This document shows positions 43,455-56,105 of a stretch of 64,000 bases of DNA, piece after piece. This DNA is from Dromiciops gliroides (lineage: Eukaryota > Chordata > Mammalia > Microbiotheria > Microbiotheriidae): assembly GCF_019393635.1 (NCBI RefSeq), contig NC_057865.1, positions 302,293,885-302,357,884 on the forward strand. Direction: 5' to 3'. Numbering within the stretch: the first letter of the stretch is position 1; every line of letters starts with the position of its first letter. A program made the translations under genes and the position numbers. Under the pieces are notes generated by a model. It ran no database searches, was not told the DNA's origin, and saw nothing but the letters and a program-made list of their open reading frames with translations.

Positions 43455-44250
43455 GAAACTTTCCTTACATTTGACACCTTCTCTCCTTGGGCCTCGTGGA
43501 AGAAATCGAATCCCTCCTTCAGCTGTGTCTGACTGTGGCCAATGCGAGCTCTGAAGGCTCCACCACAGGTCAGGCATAAAGAGTCCGTGGGAACATTTGT
43601 AGGGGCTGGGGGAGGGGGGGTCTCTACCCTTGTGCGTCGTACATCTCTTTCGAGCTGCTTTGGTTCTGCTTTGCTCACAGAGCACAGCGCCTTCTCTGAC
43701 CATGGCCCGCCATGTTTGGCTGTCCTGGGCCAGTGTCTCTCATGTCATGTGCAGGGCAATGAGGGTTAAGAGACTTGCCCAGGGTCACACAGCTAGTAAG
43801 TGTCAAGTGTCTGAGGCTGGATTTGAACTCAGGTACTTCTGAATCCAGGGTGGATGTGCTTTATCCACTGTACCACCTAGCTGCACCAATTCCTAAGTTC
43901 TTAAGAGAGACCAGCAGAGTATCCTTGTGTTGCTCCTTCTGACCTCCATGTGAGCAACCTGCCTTCTGTGAGTTCCCTCTAAAATTGTCTGTTAGGCCAG
44001 TGTACATTTGACATTTGAACAACGTGGCCAGCCCATCGCAGTCATGCTCTCTGCAGCAGAGTGAATGTGTGGTGGTTCATCTCAAGAGAGAGAAACAGAG
44101 ACTGGTACCTTGATCTGCCGGGTGATCTTCAGAGTCTTCCTGAGACAATTCAAATGGAAGCAATTCGGTGTCCTGGCATGGCACTGGTAGCCATGTACAC
44201 ACGTACACAGGTGTACAACAATGAGGTCTGCACAATGGCTCTTAATTCCC
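43455..44250 (-). mobile_element. Decayed RTE-type LINE, C-terminal reverse transcriptase region
   Basis: Minus-strand frames contain broken pieces typical of the RTE C-terminus: a TSLLYTC-like start, then pieces resembling AQLRWAGH and RRQVAHMEVRR, then MVREGAVLCEQSRTKAARKR and a cysteine-containing CLTCGGAFRARIG. Stops and frameshifts are frequent. A SINE at 43751-43886 lies inside the frame order. Confidence 0.65.
43751..43886 (-). mobile_element. tRNA-derived marsupial SINE within RTE fragment
   Basis: Antisense head and body (cagggtcacacagctagtaa and gatttgaactcaggt). It separates two parts of the RTE-like frame. No clear target duplication seen. Confidence 0.85.
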
Positions 44251-45209
44251 AATAAAAGGGGTTTGGTTCTTAGGGCACAGTCTCTGTAGATGTGTCTGAG
44301 GCTCCCCCACGTGGGGCCACTAGATGGTGCTGGAGAGCTCTGTTGCTCCCAAGCTGGGCAAGATCATCTTTTTGGCTCCTTTCTAGGAGGGAGTGTGCTC
44401 CCCACCAAGGGGAAATCGGTTTGCAGGTAGCCTGTTATCCCCCTGGAAATTAACACCATCGATGGGGGTCTTTGGGACTAGTGACTTTGCCTTGGACTCT
44501 AGGATCAACAAGCATTTATGAAGTGCCTACTGTGTGCCAAGCATCGTGCTAAGTGCTGGAGACCCTGTGCTTCTGGGGTACATGTGTGAGTGGGCTACCT
44601 CATACTCCCAGCAAGGTGGAAACTGGGCTGGCCTCAGCACACCCAGTTTGGCTCAGATGGAGCCCTTCATCCCTTCCCATGGGGGTGAAGGGAGCCTCCT
44701 TGTTTGGCTTGACTAACATCTTTAAAAGTGGTCAGATCAAGCCTTTCTCTTTTCTGCCATCTTTTGGCTCTGGTGCTCTATCCTCTGAGACACCTAGTTC
44801 CATCACTGCAGGAGAAGAGGGAAGCGAACATCAGGAATTGGCACTCTGTACCCCAGGAAGGAATAGCTTCTTTAAAGAGATCACCATCCTTTGGCATCTT
44901 GGGGTATCTGAGCATCCTCTGTGCCAAATAGGAGGCGCTTGATGATGTTTGTGCAGTTGGGGGGATTGGATGGGCAGGATGGTGTCTCTTTCCCCCTTGT
45001 TATGACCAAGGTCTTGGTGAGGCATTTTGGGTCACCTGCCATTGGAGGGTGAGGCATCGAATTGGTGCCACCAGGGTCTTGGCATCAAAGGCCGGCTTTG
45101 GCCTCAGCAACCCCTAGGAACCTTGGAAGCACCAAATCGCGTGTTCTAACCCATCCTCCTCCTCCTCTTCTGTGACTCAGGTCCACCTCACGGTTAATGT
45201 GCATTGAGT

Positions 45210-45660
45210 TAGCACTCTCTGCCAGGCAGGCGTGGTACTTGGGCTACACAGAGAAAAATTAGTTTGCTCCTGCCCTCAGTGAGCCGACACTCTGCCAGAG
45301 GAGAGAATATGTACAAATGGAAGTAGGTATAGGATATGTACAAAGCAAACCCAAAAGAATATTGTGAGAGAGGAAGGGGCCAACATCTGGAGAGAATGGG
45401 AAAGGAGGTGGACCTCGAGGTGAGTTCTGAAGGAAGCCAGGTATTTTAAGAAGCAGAGATGAGGAAGAAGAGCAGTTAGATATGGAGAACAGCCAATGCA
45501 ATAAGGTGCCATGTATGAAGGACACTTAGCTCTGCTTTGACTGGATCATGTAGTTCACGAGAGTAATAGATAATTAGGCTGGAAAGAGGTCAGGGGCCAA
45601 GCTGTAAAGGGATTGGAAGGGAAGGTCAAATAGAAGCGTTTCTAGTTGATTCTAGAGGAA
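45210..45660. repeat. Old interspersed repeat, family not named
   Basis: Shares the order of phrases (gccaggcaggcgtggtactt, then cagagatgaggaagaagagc, then ggctggaaagaggtcagggg) with other diverged copies in this window. It is probably an ancient mammalian element. Confidence 0.4.
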
Positions 45661-46103
45661 ATAGGATTTAAATGGGGATTTTTAATTTGTTCTTTTTCTA
45701 GCTTTTTTAGTTATATGCCTAATTCATTTATCTTCTTTCTCTATTTTATTCATGTAAGCAATTAGAGATATAAAATATCCCCTCAGAATGCTTTGGGTGC
45801 ATCCCATAAGTTTTGGTGTATTGTCTCATTATTCTGTTCTCTTTGATGAAGTTATTGATTGTTTCTATGATTTGTTGTTTGACCCACTCATTCTTTAGGA
45901 TGAGATTATTTAGTTTCCAATGAATTTTCATTCTACTTTTCCATGGCTCTTTATTACATGTAATTTTACTGCATCATGATCTGAGAAGTATGCATTTACT
46001 ATTACTATCTTTCTGCATCTGACTGTGAGGTTTTTATGCCCCAATACATGGTCAGTTTTTGTGTATGTGCCATGTACCACTGAGAAAAAGGTATATTCCT
46101 TTC

Positions 46104-46264
46104 TCTTTTTTTTTTTTGTCTTTTTTTTTTTAGGCAACGGGGGTTAAGTGACTTGCCCACGGTCACACAGCTAGTAAATGTCAAGTGTCTGAGGCCGGAT
46201 TTGAACTCAGGTACTCCCGAGTCCAGGGCCGGCGCTCTAACCACTGCGTCACCTAGCTGCCCCA
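46104..46264 (-). mobile_element. tRNA-derived marsupial SINE inside L1
   Basis: Antisense copy flanked by GGTATATTCCTTTC at 46090-46103 and from 46265. Confidence 0.93.
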
Positions 46265-46421
46265 GGTATATTCCTTTCAATACCCATTCAGTTTTCTTCA
46301 GAGGTCTATCATATCTAACTTTTCTATAATTCTATTGACCTCTTTAATGTCTTTCTTATTTTGTGGTTAGATTTATCTAGTTCTGAGGGGTAAGATTAAG
46401 ATCCCCCACTAGCATAGTTTT

Positions 46422-46573
46422 TTTTTTTTTTAGTGAGACAATTGGGGTTAAGTGACTTGCCCAGGGTCACACAGCTAGTAAGTGTCAAGTGTCTGAGGCC
46501 GGATCTGAACTCAGGTACTCCTGAATCCAGGGCCGGTGCTTTACCACTTCGCCATCTAGCTGCCCCCCCCCCA
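46422..46573 (-). mobile_element. tRNA-derived marsupial SINE inside L1
   Basis: Antisense copy flanked by CATAGTTTT near 46413 and again near 46575. Confidence 0.9.
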
Positions 46574-47956
46574 ACATAGTTTTGCTGTCTATTTCCTCTT
46601 GTAACTCATTTAACTTCTCTGAGAATCTGAATGCTATACCACTTTGTGCATTTATGTTTAGTATTGATATTACTTCATTACCTATAGTACCTTTTAGCAA
46701 GATGTAGTTTCCTTATATCTTTTAATTAGATCTATTTTTGCTTTTGCTTTGTCAGAGAAGGATTGCTACTCCTGCTTTTTTTTTTTTTTACTTCAGCTGA
46801 AGCATAATATATTCTGCTTCAACCTTTTACCTTTATGCTGTGAGTATCTCTCTGCTTCAGATGTGTTTCTTGTAAACAATGTATTGTAGGATTTTGGTTT
46901 TTAATACACTCTATTTACTTCCATTTTATGGGAGAGTTCATCCCATTCACATTCACAGTTATGATTAATAACTGTGTATTTTCCTCCATCCTCTTTTCCC
47001 CTTTGTTTGTACTCTTTTTTCTTCTTTCACCCGATTCTTCCTCACCAGTGTTTTGTTTCTGATCACTGCTTCCCTCAATCTGCCCTCCTTTTTTTCACCT
47101 GCCCTTCCTTTTCTTTCCCCTTTCCTCCCCTGTTTCTGCCCTCCCTTCTATCAGTACCACCCTTTCCTCTTTCCCCTTTTACTTCCTTAAAGAGTAAGCT
47201 AAGTTTCTTTATCCAAATGGGTGTATATGTTAATCCCTCTTTAAACCAATTCTGATGAGAGTAAGGTTGAAACAATGCCCACCCCTCCCTTCTTTCCCTC
47301 GGTTGTAATAGGTTTTTTTGTGCCTCTTCATATGATGTAATTAACCCCATTCCACCTCCCTTTCCCTCTCCTCCCCCTATTGGCCTTTTATTCTGTCCCT
47401 TAAGTTTCTTTATATCATCACATCAAAGTCAATTTAGTAACTATACCCTAATAGAGATACAGATCTCAAGAGTTAAAAGTATTATCTTCCCTCATAGGGA
47501 TGTGTAAACAGTTTAACTTTATTGAATAACCTTTCCCCCCCCCTGTTTACCTTTTAAAGTTTCTCTTGAGTCTAGTATTTGAAGATCAAATTTTCTGTTC
47601 AGTTCTGGTCTTTTCTTCAGGAAACTTTGGAAGTCCCCCATTTCATTGAATGTCCATCTTTCCCCCTGAAAGATAATGCTTGATTTTACTTGGTAGTTGA
47701 TTCTTGGTTGTAATCCAAGCTCCTTTGCCTTCCAGAATATCATATTCCAAGCCTCCTGATCCTTTAATATTGAAGTTTCCAGGTCCTGTGTAATACTGGC
47801 TGTGGCTCCATGATAATTAAATTGTTTCTGACTGCTTGTAGTATTTTCTCCTTCACTTGATAATTCTGGAATTTGGCTACAATATTCCTTGGAGTTTTCC
47901 TTTTGGGGTCTTTTTCAGGTGGTGATCAGTGGATTCTTTCAATGATGATTTTTATC

Positions 47957-48120
47957 AGGGCAGCTAGGTGGCTCAGTGGATAAAGCACTGGCCCTGGATT
48001 CAGGAGGACCTGGGCTCAAATCCAGCCTCAGACACTTGACACTTACTAGCTGTGTGACCCTGGGCAAGTCACTTAACCCTCATTGCCCTGCAAAAGAAAA
48101 AACAAAAGATGAAACCAAAA
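47957..48120 (+). mobile_element. tRNA-derived marsupial SINE inside L1
   Basis: Sense copy beginning gggcagctaggtggctcag with an A-rich tail. The flanking duplication is aatgatgatttttatc at 47941-47956, and the same sequence with one T fewer at 48121-48135. Confidence 0.93.
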
Positions 48121-48139
48121 AATGATGATTTTATCCTCT

Positions 48140-49297
48140 TGATGGAGGAGATGAAAGGGGTTAACAGATAACCTATGTGATGAAATAATGGGATTTAGCA
48201 GATACTCAAAGACCTACCTGGAGATTAATCTAGACTGATTGAATCAAGTGAGAGTGATTGACTGCTGATTAGCCTACTTCAAGTTAACTGGATTGTAATC
48301 ACACCTGGCTAGCCCTTAAGAAGGTATTGTTCTCAGAAACTAGACTGTGAACTCAACTTGAGAACACCTTCAAAACCAATGGATTTGAATGACGCCAACC
48401 AATCAGTTTGAAGCAGTGTGTAAGGACCACCTCTGTTCCAGAACTACAAAAAGCTTCCACAATCAGCTTGCTGGAGAGTTCCTGATTAAAGCAGGCTCAT
48501 GGAGGAGGACTTGAGGAAGAACCCAACCAGGCTGGAACTCTAGGCTAGATAGACCTTTTCTTAACTTTCTGAACTCCATGTTAATACCTGTATGCTTTAA
48601 TAAATGTTTAATGCCCAAAGACTGGTGCTGAAACTTCTAATTTAAGGTGATCACACAATATAGATTTTAAACATCACACCTATCAATAGTACCTGAAAGG
48701 GTTAACAGAGAAATTAAGGTTTGTGTTTTTACAGTAACCAAGAGGGTTTGTCCCCATCAATCAACACTATCAACAGAAACAGTAACCAGGGACTATTAAC
48801 CATTAATAGCCATTAATATTCCTAGATGACAGGACACCTAGAAACCAGATCTTAAGTAAAGAGATATCAAAAACACAGAGACCCTCTGGGTCTGACAAGT
48901 TTAAGCATGTCTTTAGGAACATGTACCATGTTCTTTAGGAAAAGGCCAAATGTATTCTTAGGTTCACCTTATGACTTGTAACTCCAAAAACATACCTCCA
49001 AGGAAAAAGGTACCCGCCTTGTAGGTTGTCTTAGGACCCCAGGAAGTCCAAATTAGGATAAGATCTCCCATGAAACCCCTTAAGGAGGAGATTAAGATAA
49101 TGAGGAGATAATCTACTTTTTTCTCACTATAAATATAACTATTCTTTTTCCCCCTATTCAAGACACCTATCTCCATGATGGTCTCCCTGTAGTCACTCAC
49201 AGTATTGAAATGAAACTTGGGAAAGTAGTCACTGAGTCTTGTAATTCTTTGGGATGCCACAAGATCAATTTGATCAATTACATCCGCCCCCACATCA
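48140..49297 (+). mobile_element. Composite LTR element, ERV family of copies 1 and 2, inside L1
   Basis: The unit of 1158 bp begins TGATGG, ends ACATCA and is flanked by CTCT at 48136-48139 and 49298-49301, as for a single insertion. The right part (from about 48950) aligns by eye with the 3' parts of copies 1 and 2. The left part (48140-48676) looks like a different LTR with its own aataaatg signal and an internal acatca near 48671. The usual AATAAA of the right part has become AATGAA. No retroviral genes are present. Confidence 0.75.
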
Positions 49298-49930
49298 CTC
49301 TGAGTTTGTACTTTGGTTTTCCCTGTCACCATAGAAGCTATCACTGTTAAGGGTCCTTTTCTGTTTCTTACTCATATTGGAGCCTATTTTTAAACTTATA
49401 AAGTTGAGGTCTGCTCCTGGGGCACAGGGGCCATTGTTGCAAGCTTCTTGTGCTGGGGAATAAGGGCCTGGCCACTGGCTTTCTGCTCTGGGGCCTCTGT
49501 AACTTTTGGCTTCCTCACCACCTGGGCTTGCTCCCTGCACTGGGATAGCTTGGCCATGTCATGCTTGTCCTCTGGGTGGTTTTCTAACTGGCAGTTTGCC
49601 CTCTGACTCAGTGCTAGTGGGTCTCACAACTCGTCTACTTCTCCTCCAGCCTGCTGAGCCAGGACCAAGGGGCTGACTTGCCAAGACCCCCTCTGTGCTG
49701 TAATGCACTGCACTGAGCTGTGCTGCGTTTGCTCCCCTTTTGCCCAAGTGAGACTGACCTTTCCTGAAGTCTTTGAAATTATCTGAAATTGGAAGATTGT
49801 GTCTTTCTGTCTTCTTGTAGGTTCTATAGTTTTACAATCTGTTTAGAGGCTTGATTTGATGTTGTTTTTGAGGAAAACTCAGGAGAGCTCAGGCAACTTT
49901 CTGGCTTCTTTCCACCATCTTGACTGTCTG

Positions 49931-52900
49931 ATTCTAGAAGAAATGGGAAGCCCCTGGGCTTTATTGAGCAGGTGTGAGAAGAGCAGTATTGCCTATGGCC
50001 TTACCATAAAGGCTGGCCTATCTTTTTCTAATGCCCTATTTCACACAGCTGAGACTTGTTCTTTCCCTTCAGAGTTACTGAGACTTGCCATGAGATTTGG
50101 CTCAGGAGGACCTGCTTAAGTTACTGCTGCAGTTTCCTGACTGCCCAAGTATAAAAGGCCTCAAGGAATTCCATCTCCCCATCTCTACCCTCTCTCCTTA
50201 TTCCCTTATGCCCCCCTCCCCCCTCCCCCCCTCCCCCCCCTCCCCCCCTCCCCCCCTCCTACTAGATTCTTTCTACTCCCATCTCCCTTCTGAAAAGGGA
50301 GTAGAGTCCTCCCAGGCCTCCCTAATTTGTCCCTGGGTTTAGGGTATACCACCTTCTCCTCAGTCACCAGTCTCTTCTTCTTTCCCTGTTCCTCTCTCAT
50401 GTTGAAGTCTGGAGATTTAATCAGCCACATTCTGTTAAAACAATTAAGCTTATTTTTATCCTAGAAGTAGAGTTTGTTAATCAGTTTTCATGTAATACAA
50501 GTTCCATAAACTATCAGAGAAAGGGACCACATGGACCTAATGGACCATCCAATCCATTTAATGCCTTTCTCTGCTATTTATGAGTTCATATTATATGAAA
50601 ATTGATTCAGAAAAACAAACTGTCCCTGAGCCCTTCCCAGGTGGGAAAAGCCCTCATTTTGGGATAGAGACTGAGTTTTCTGCCCTGTCTTTTCACCTCC
50701 CTTCTGGCTTCCTCAGTGTATCTTTTGTCATCATGGCCTAAAGTACACACTCTATACCTCCCTAACTGACCCCAGGTTTCTTTATATTTAAAACAAAATT
50801 AAGAGAGAAAATAGCTGAGATAAAGAATGAGAAGACTATCTCAAGATTTCTGTTCCTGGCTGGGAATGAGGAGGGGAAGTTGCAGGGAAGAGTTTGTCTT
50901 TTGGAACTTCCCCACAGCCTTAAAAAGATAATGACACCCGAAGCTTTAGTCTGAATTCTTTGTTCCAAGATGCTGCAGGGACCCAATGACTGACTCACCC
51001 ACCACAAAATCCTGTTGCACCTCGATTCTTCTCCATCTTTGTTTAGGGAGGGCTGTTCCCCTCCCTTAGTCTGTTAAGTTCTGAGGACACTGCTATTCAG
51101 TACCTGTCATCCCAGGTCCTTCCTCCAACACACACTGCTTTCTTGCAGACTAGGTGTGTCTTTTTCAAAACTCCCAGGTATGCCTCAAATCCACCTGCCA
51201 GCTCAAAGATGTCAATAGTCCAAATCACTTCCCAGGGCTGAGAGGGAACACTTATGCTTCCAAACTACAAATCTCAGAACGAGTAAGCAAATGAATAAAG
51301 CACTTATTAAACTTTTACCATGTGCAAATCACTGTGTGCTAATATCTGGGGAGAGAAATAGCAAAGTAAGGCAGTCTCTGATTTCAAAGAAAACTCACAG
51401 CCTAAGGGAGAAGAGAGAACACAGAAGAGGTGGCCCTTAGGAGGTCCTTGGGGGCAGCAGCAAAGCAGTGGTCAGGCTACTTCTTGAATGCCATTTCCAC
51501 TGATAAAATCAGACCAGTTTCTGATGTTGAACCATTGGACAGTCCAAAAGACTTTGGGGACAAGAACTTTTTCAAAGTTTCTAGAGTGTTAGTCAATTTT
51601 TACAACCTTATTATGTGTTAATTCCTTATCCAATCAGCAATTTCTTCTTCCAGACCTGGAGATCTATATAGAGTTGGGGATTTTTTGTTGCTAGATCCTT
51701 CTAGCTCTTGTTCATCTTGGCAATAGATTCTTTTATTGTCAAACAATATGGTCATGTCAGCAGGCCAGCTTTTTTGGGGGGGTTAGTCCCATTTTGGAAA
51801 CTTTGGTATATTTTGTCCAACTTTGGTGTATTTCTTGAATTGTTTTGGACTAGTTTTATTGTTTTTCTAATTGATATGTATTTTTAAAATGGAACTTTTT
51901 TCTTTCTTTGTCTTTGTAATGTTGTGGATGGATGATTGTGTGCCTCAGTGAGTTGTATTTAGGAGTAGATACAAAATAAGTAAAACATTTATTTTAAGCT
52001 GCTAAGCCTGTGATTGCATTGATTTAGGGAGTTCACCATGAAAAATTCCCTCCATAATGGTATTTTCCTTGCAACTTGTAGTCTCAGAGAGTTTCCTGGG
52101 ATGCTGAGAGATTGACATGCCCAGGATCACCCAGTATGAGTCAGAGGAGGCTAGACCCCAGATCTTCTTGACACATGGGTCAGCTCCTTGTACTCCATGC
52201 TGCCTCTCATAGAAAACATGTAATAACAGCTTCAATAATCTATCTGACAGGAACTCTACAAAATGGTTACTGTATCTTTAAGAGGCAACAGACTCTTGGA
52301 ACATTATAGTTATTCTCTTCATTTTTTGAGGAGTGTGTGATCAGACAGTGTCTACCTGTCTTTCTGGAGAGTTAATTAACTGAAATGATTGAAGAGAGAT
52401 GGTGAGGAAGACAGTGAGAAAGGGCTGAGTACTTATTTCTTGAGAGAATGGAATTTAACTCTTAACCTTGTGAAGGAACATGAAGAAAATTCTTGATGGA
52501 AGATATTACTTGGGAGCCTGAGAGAGCTGAACGGTGGCCCTGTGATTCCAGAGTTGAAAAGAAGTCATCAGTTATAATGATGGCCAAAGGTGACTTTGTG
52601 GTCTATCTCACAGCAAATACACTGTACATTTTATCTTTTTGTTTCATTGTTTGTTACACTGGTAATAAACTGTATAACCTCTAACCTTGGTGTTTATTTA
52701 AGAAAGAAGAGAGAGAAAGAGGAGGGAAGGGAGAAGAAGAAATGGGTAAAAACTTGTTGGAAAAGAAGTTTCTCCAGTTTATTTAATAAATTGGGGTGGA
52801 AACTCAGAACTAATTGATTAACTAATGAGAGGTCACAATTTGAATAATTTAAGAGGAAATATTAAAAAATACTCCTTGATTGTGTGAGAACATAATGAAT

Positions 52901-53557
52901 AAGGAAAACAAGCCAGTAGCAAGGGGACATAAACTGCATGTGAAATGGAAGACCCCAAACATGGTAACATATAAACAAAATGTATGTAAGGATTTTTAGG
53001 GGGAGGAAAGGCCTCATCTAGGAAGTGGTGTCTGAGCTGAGCTTTGAAGGAAATTAGGAAATTTATGAGGCAGAGGTGAGGAGGGGAAGCAGTCTGTAGA
53101 AAGGCTTAGAAACAGGAAATAGAGGGTTATGTGTGAAGAACAGCAAGACAATATGGATGGACCATAGAGTGTTGGAAGGGTAGTAATGCATACTGGAAAC
53201 GTAGCCTGGAATGTAAGTTGTAGCAGGGCTATGAAGTGCTTTAAATGCTAAAGGAACTTGTATTTCATTCTTAGGCATATGCAGTAACTAACTGGGCCTA
53301 TTAAGAAGGGGAGAAAGATGGTGACACAAGTAGTTTAGGAAGATCTTTTTCTCAGTCGTGTGGAGGAGGAACATAGGGGAGAAAGACTGAAGCAAAGAGA
53401 CCAAGAAGGGCCGTTAAAATAGTTGTCCTGTAGGCAAGTGGTAATGTGGGCTCATTAAGGAGAGTAGGGCTGGGAAGCAGGGACATAGAGATGATCTTGA
53501 ACCTTTCATCTCTGACCACCTTTTGCTGACTTAGAGGGTTTATTTAGACATTTTAGC
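49931..53557. other. Intergenic, no recognised gene
   Basis: Apart from the C-rich repeat and an old repeat near 51280-51420 and 52980-53300, I recognise nothing firmly. A stretch ending gttacactggtaataaactg near 52670 has the look of an LTR end but its borders are not visible. Confidence 0.5.
50211..50260. repeat. (CCCCCCT)n simple repeat
   Basis: Tandem C-runs broken by single T. The opposite strand has several G-runs of six or more and is quadruplex-prone. Confidence 0.9.
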
Positions 53558-53762
<205 letters not shown>

Positions 53763-53900
53763 TCTTTTTTTGGTGAGGCAATTGGGGTTAAGTGATTTGC
53801 CCAGGATCACTCAGCTAGTAAGTGTCAAGTTCTGGATCTGAACTCAGGTCCTACTGACTCCAGGGCCAGTGCTCTATCCACTGTGCCACCTAGCTGCCCC
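53763..53900 (-). mobile_element. tRNA-derived marsupial SINE
   Basis: Antisense copy whose tail continues into the GAAA/GGAA microsatellite. A short TTAGCT occurs on both outer sides of SINE plus microsatellite, which suggests that they are one insertion. Confidence 0.88.
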
Positions 53901-54384
53901 TTAGCTACTTTCTTAGCATAATTCTAGATAGTTTTCCAAATGGCAGAGCAAATTCATAGCTCCACTAACATTCGTTCCAGACCTTCTTCAACATGAACTA
54001 CCCCCATCTTTTGTCATCTTTGCCAATTTGCTGGGCATGATGTGAAACCTTGGGCTTGTTTTGATTTGCATTTCTCTTATGATTAGTGATTTGTAGCATT
54101 TAATATGGTAGTTAATAGTTTGAAATTCTTCTTTTGAGAACTCTTTGTTCAGTACTTTGAGCAGTTATTCACTGCTGAATGGCTTTTGGGTCTATATATT
54201 TGGGTAGTTACTTAGAGATCTTGAACATTAGATCCTTATCAGAAATCTTTAATGCAAAAAATATACCAGTTGATTGTTTGCTTCTTAACCTAATTGCATT
54301 GATTTTATTAGTACAAACATTTTCATTGAAATTTTGTATCTACTCTCTTGTAATTGCCTCTATCCTTCGCTTGTCTTTGGGGGG

Positions 54385-54486
54385 GGGTGTGGGGCAATGA
54401 GGGTTAAGTATGTGAGGCCTGATTTGAACTCAGGTCCTTCTGAAACCAGGGCTGGTGCTTTATCCTCTGTGACACCTAGCTGCCCC
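54385..54486 (-). mobile_element. Internally deleted tRNA-derived SINE
   Basis: The head and 3' part are present but about 35 bases of the middle (between gggttaagt and tgaggcc) are missing. The flanks cctctatccttc and cctctagccttc are similar. Confidence 0.75.
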
Positions 54487-54534
54487 CTCTAGCCTTCATT
54501 TGTTTTGTTTTTTTGTTTGTTTTTGTTTTTGCGG

Positions 54535-54683
54535 GGTTTTTTTTTTTTGGTGAGGCTATTGGGGTTAAGTGACTTGCCCAGGGTCACAGAGCTAGTAAGT
54601 GTCAAGTGTCTGGGGCCAGATTTGAACTCAGGTCCTCCTGAATCCAGGGCCATTGCTCTATCCACCACACCACCTAGCTGACC
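54535..54683 (-). mobile_element. tRNA-derived marsupial SINE
   Basis: Full antisense copy (gggtcacagagctagtaagt) close to the deleted copy. The right flank, ctatccttcttttggtt, resembles the left flank. Confidence 0.88.
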
Positions 54684-54718
54684 CTATCCTTCTTTTGGTT
54701 AAGAATTCACCTGCTAGT

Positions 54719-55784
54719 TTTCTGATGAAGAAACCAAAGCTATCTATTCCCATATGAAAAAATGCTCTAAATCTCTAATGATTAGAGAGATGCAAATTAA
54801 AACAACTCTGAGGTACCACCTGACACCTATCAGATTGGCTAAAATGACAAAAAAGGAAGATAATAAATGTTGGAGAGGCTGTGGGAAAATTGGAACACTA
54901 ATGCATTGTTGGTGGAGCTGTGAGCTGATCCAACCATTCTGGAGAGCAATTTGGAATTATGCCCAAAGGGCGATAAAGCTGTGCATACCCTTTGACCCAG
55001 CAATCCCACTTTTAGGTCTTTTGCCCAAAGAAATCATGGAAGGGGGAAAGGGACCCACATGTACAAAAATATTTATAGCTGCTCTTTACGTGGTAGCAAG
55101 GAATTGGAAGTTGAGGGGGTGCCCATCAATTGGGGAATGGCTGGACAAATTGTGGTATATGAATACAATGGAATACTATTGTGCTGTAAGAAATGATGAG
55201 CAGGAAGAGTTCATAGAAACCTGGAGGGTCTTACATGAGCTGATGATGAGTGAGATGAGCAGAACCAGAAGAAGATTGTACACAGTATCATCAACATTGA
55301 GTGTTGACCTACTGTGATGGACTATATTCTTCTCACCAATGCAATGGTACAGAAGAGTTCCAGGGAACTCGTGATAGAAGAGGATCTCCAAATCCAAGGA
55401 AAAAAAAAAGAAAGAAAGAACTGTGGAGTATAGATGCTGATTGAACCATATTATTTCTTTTGTTTTGGGTGCTGTTTTTTTTTTTCTATTTTGAGGTTTT
55501 GCATCACTGCTCTGATTCTTTCTCTTGTAACAGGATTAATGCAGAAATAGGATTAATGTTATTATGTGTATATATATATGTGTGTGTATATATCTATATG
55601 TATATGTATATGTATAGATATAACCTATATCAGATATAGATATAACCTATATCAGATTACCTGCTGTCTAGGGAAGGGGGGAGGGAGGGAGAAAAATCTG
55701 AAATTGTAAAGCATGTATAAACAAAAGTTGAGAACTATCTTTACATGTAACGGAAAAAATAAAATACCTCATACATTAAAAAAA
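54719..55784 (+). mobile_element. 5'-truncated L1 LINE, ORF2 C-terminus and 3'UTR
   Basis: An open frame at 54754-55317 reads REMQIKTTLRYHLTPIRLAK, CWRGCGKIGTLMHCWW and YYCAVRNDEQEEFIETWR, the L1 ORF2 C-terminus. A 3'UTR and an A tail with aaataaaa follow. It is flanked by the duplication AATTCACCTGCTAG at about 54705-54718 and 55787-55800, the hallmark of target-primed insertion. The frame is intact for 188 codons, so it is young compared with other L1 pieces here, but it cannot be autonomous. Confidence 0.93.
55562..55657. repeat. AT-rich (TATATG)n-like repeat within L1 3'UTR
   Basis: Alternating tatatg/tatata units followed by two copies of a gatataacctatatca unit. Confidence 0.8.
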
Positions 55785-56105
55785 AAATTCACCTGCTAGC
55801 CATGGCTATGAAAGGAACTTGATCTGGTACTCTTTTCATACTTTTTATTCTGTGATCCTTAACATTAAATGTGTATACACATTTTTAGTTTATTGTTCTG
55901 TGGTATAAGATGCTGGTCTAATCCTAGTTTCTGCTTAACTGTTCCCCACTTTTCCCAGCCAGTTAAACAGCATCTTCTCTAAGTAATTTATATTCTTGGT
56001 TTTATTGAATACTCACTTGTTGAGTTTAGTTACTGCCAATTAATCCTCATCTAGTCTTTTCCGTTTTTCTAGGTTTTTGTTTCTTAACCTGTGCCAAATA
56101 GTTTT

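Larger units (their letters stand above)
45661..49930 (-). mobile_element. 5' part of an L1 LINE (5'UTR, ORF1, start of ORF2), heavily interrupted
   Basis: Plus-strand reading shows the order typical of antisense L1: ggtttttatgccccaatac, tgctactcctgctttt, ctgaaagataatgcttgatt, ggctacaatattccttggag and finally ttccaccatcttgactgtct near 49910, the L1 5' end. It is interrupted by SINEs at 46104-46264, 46422-46573 and 47957-48120, and by an LTR at 48140-49297. The L1 3' half is absent. About 2.6 kb of L1 sequence remains. Confidence 0.8.

Noticed and set aside
54754..55317. 188-codon open frame as a host gene
   Set aside because: It is the C-terminal part of L1 ORF2 in a truncated LINE with target-site duplications.
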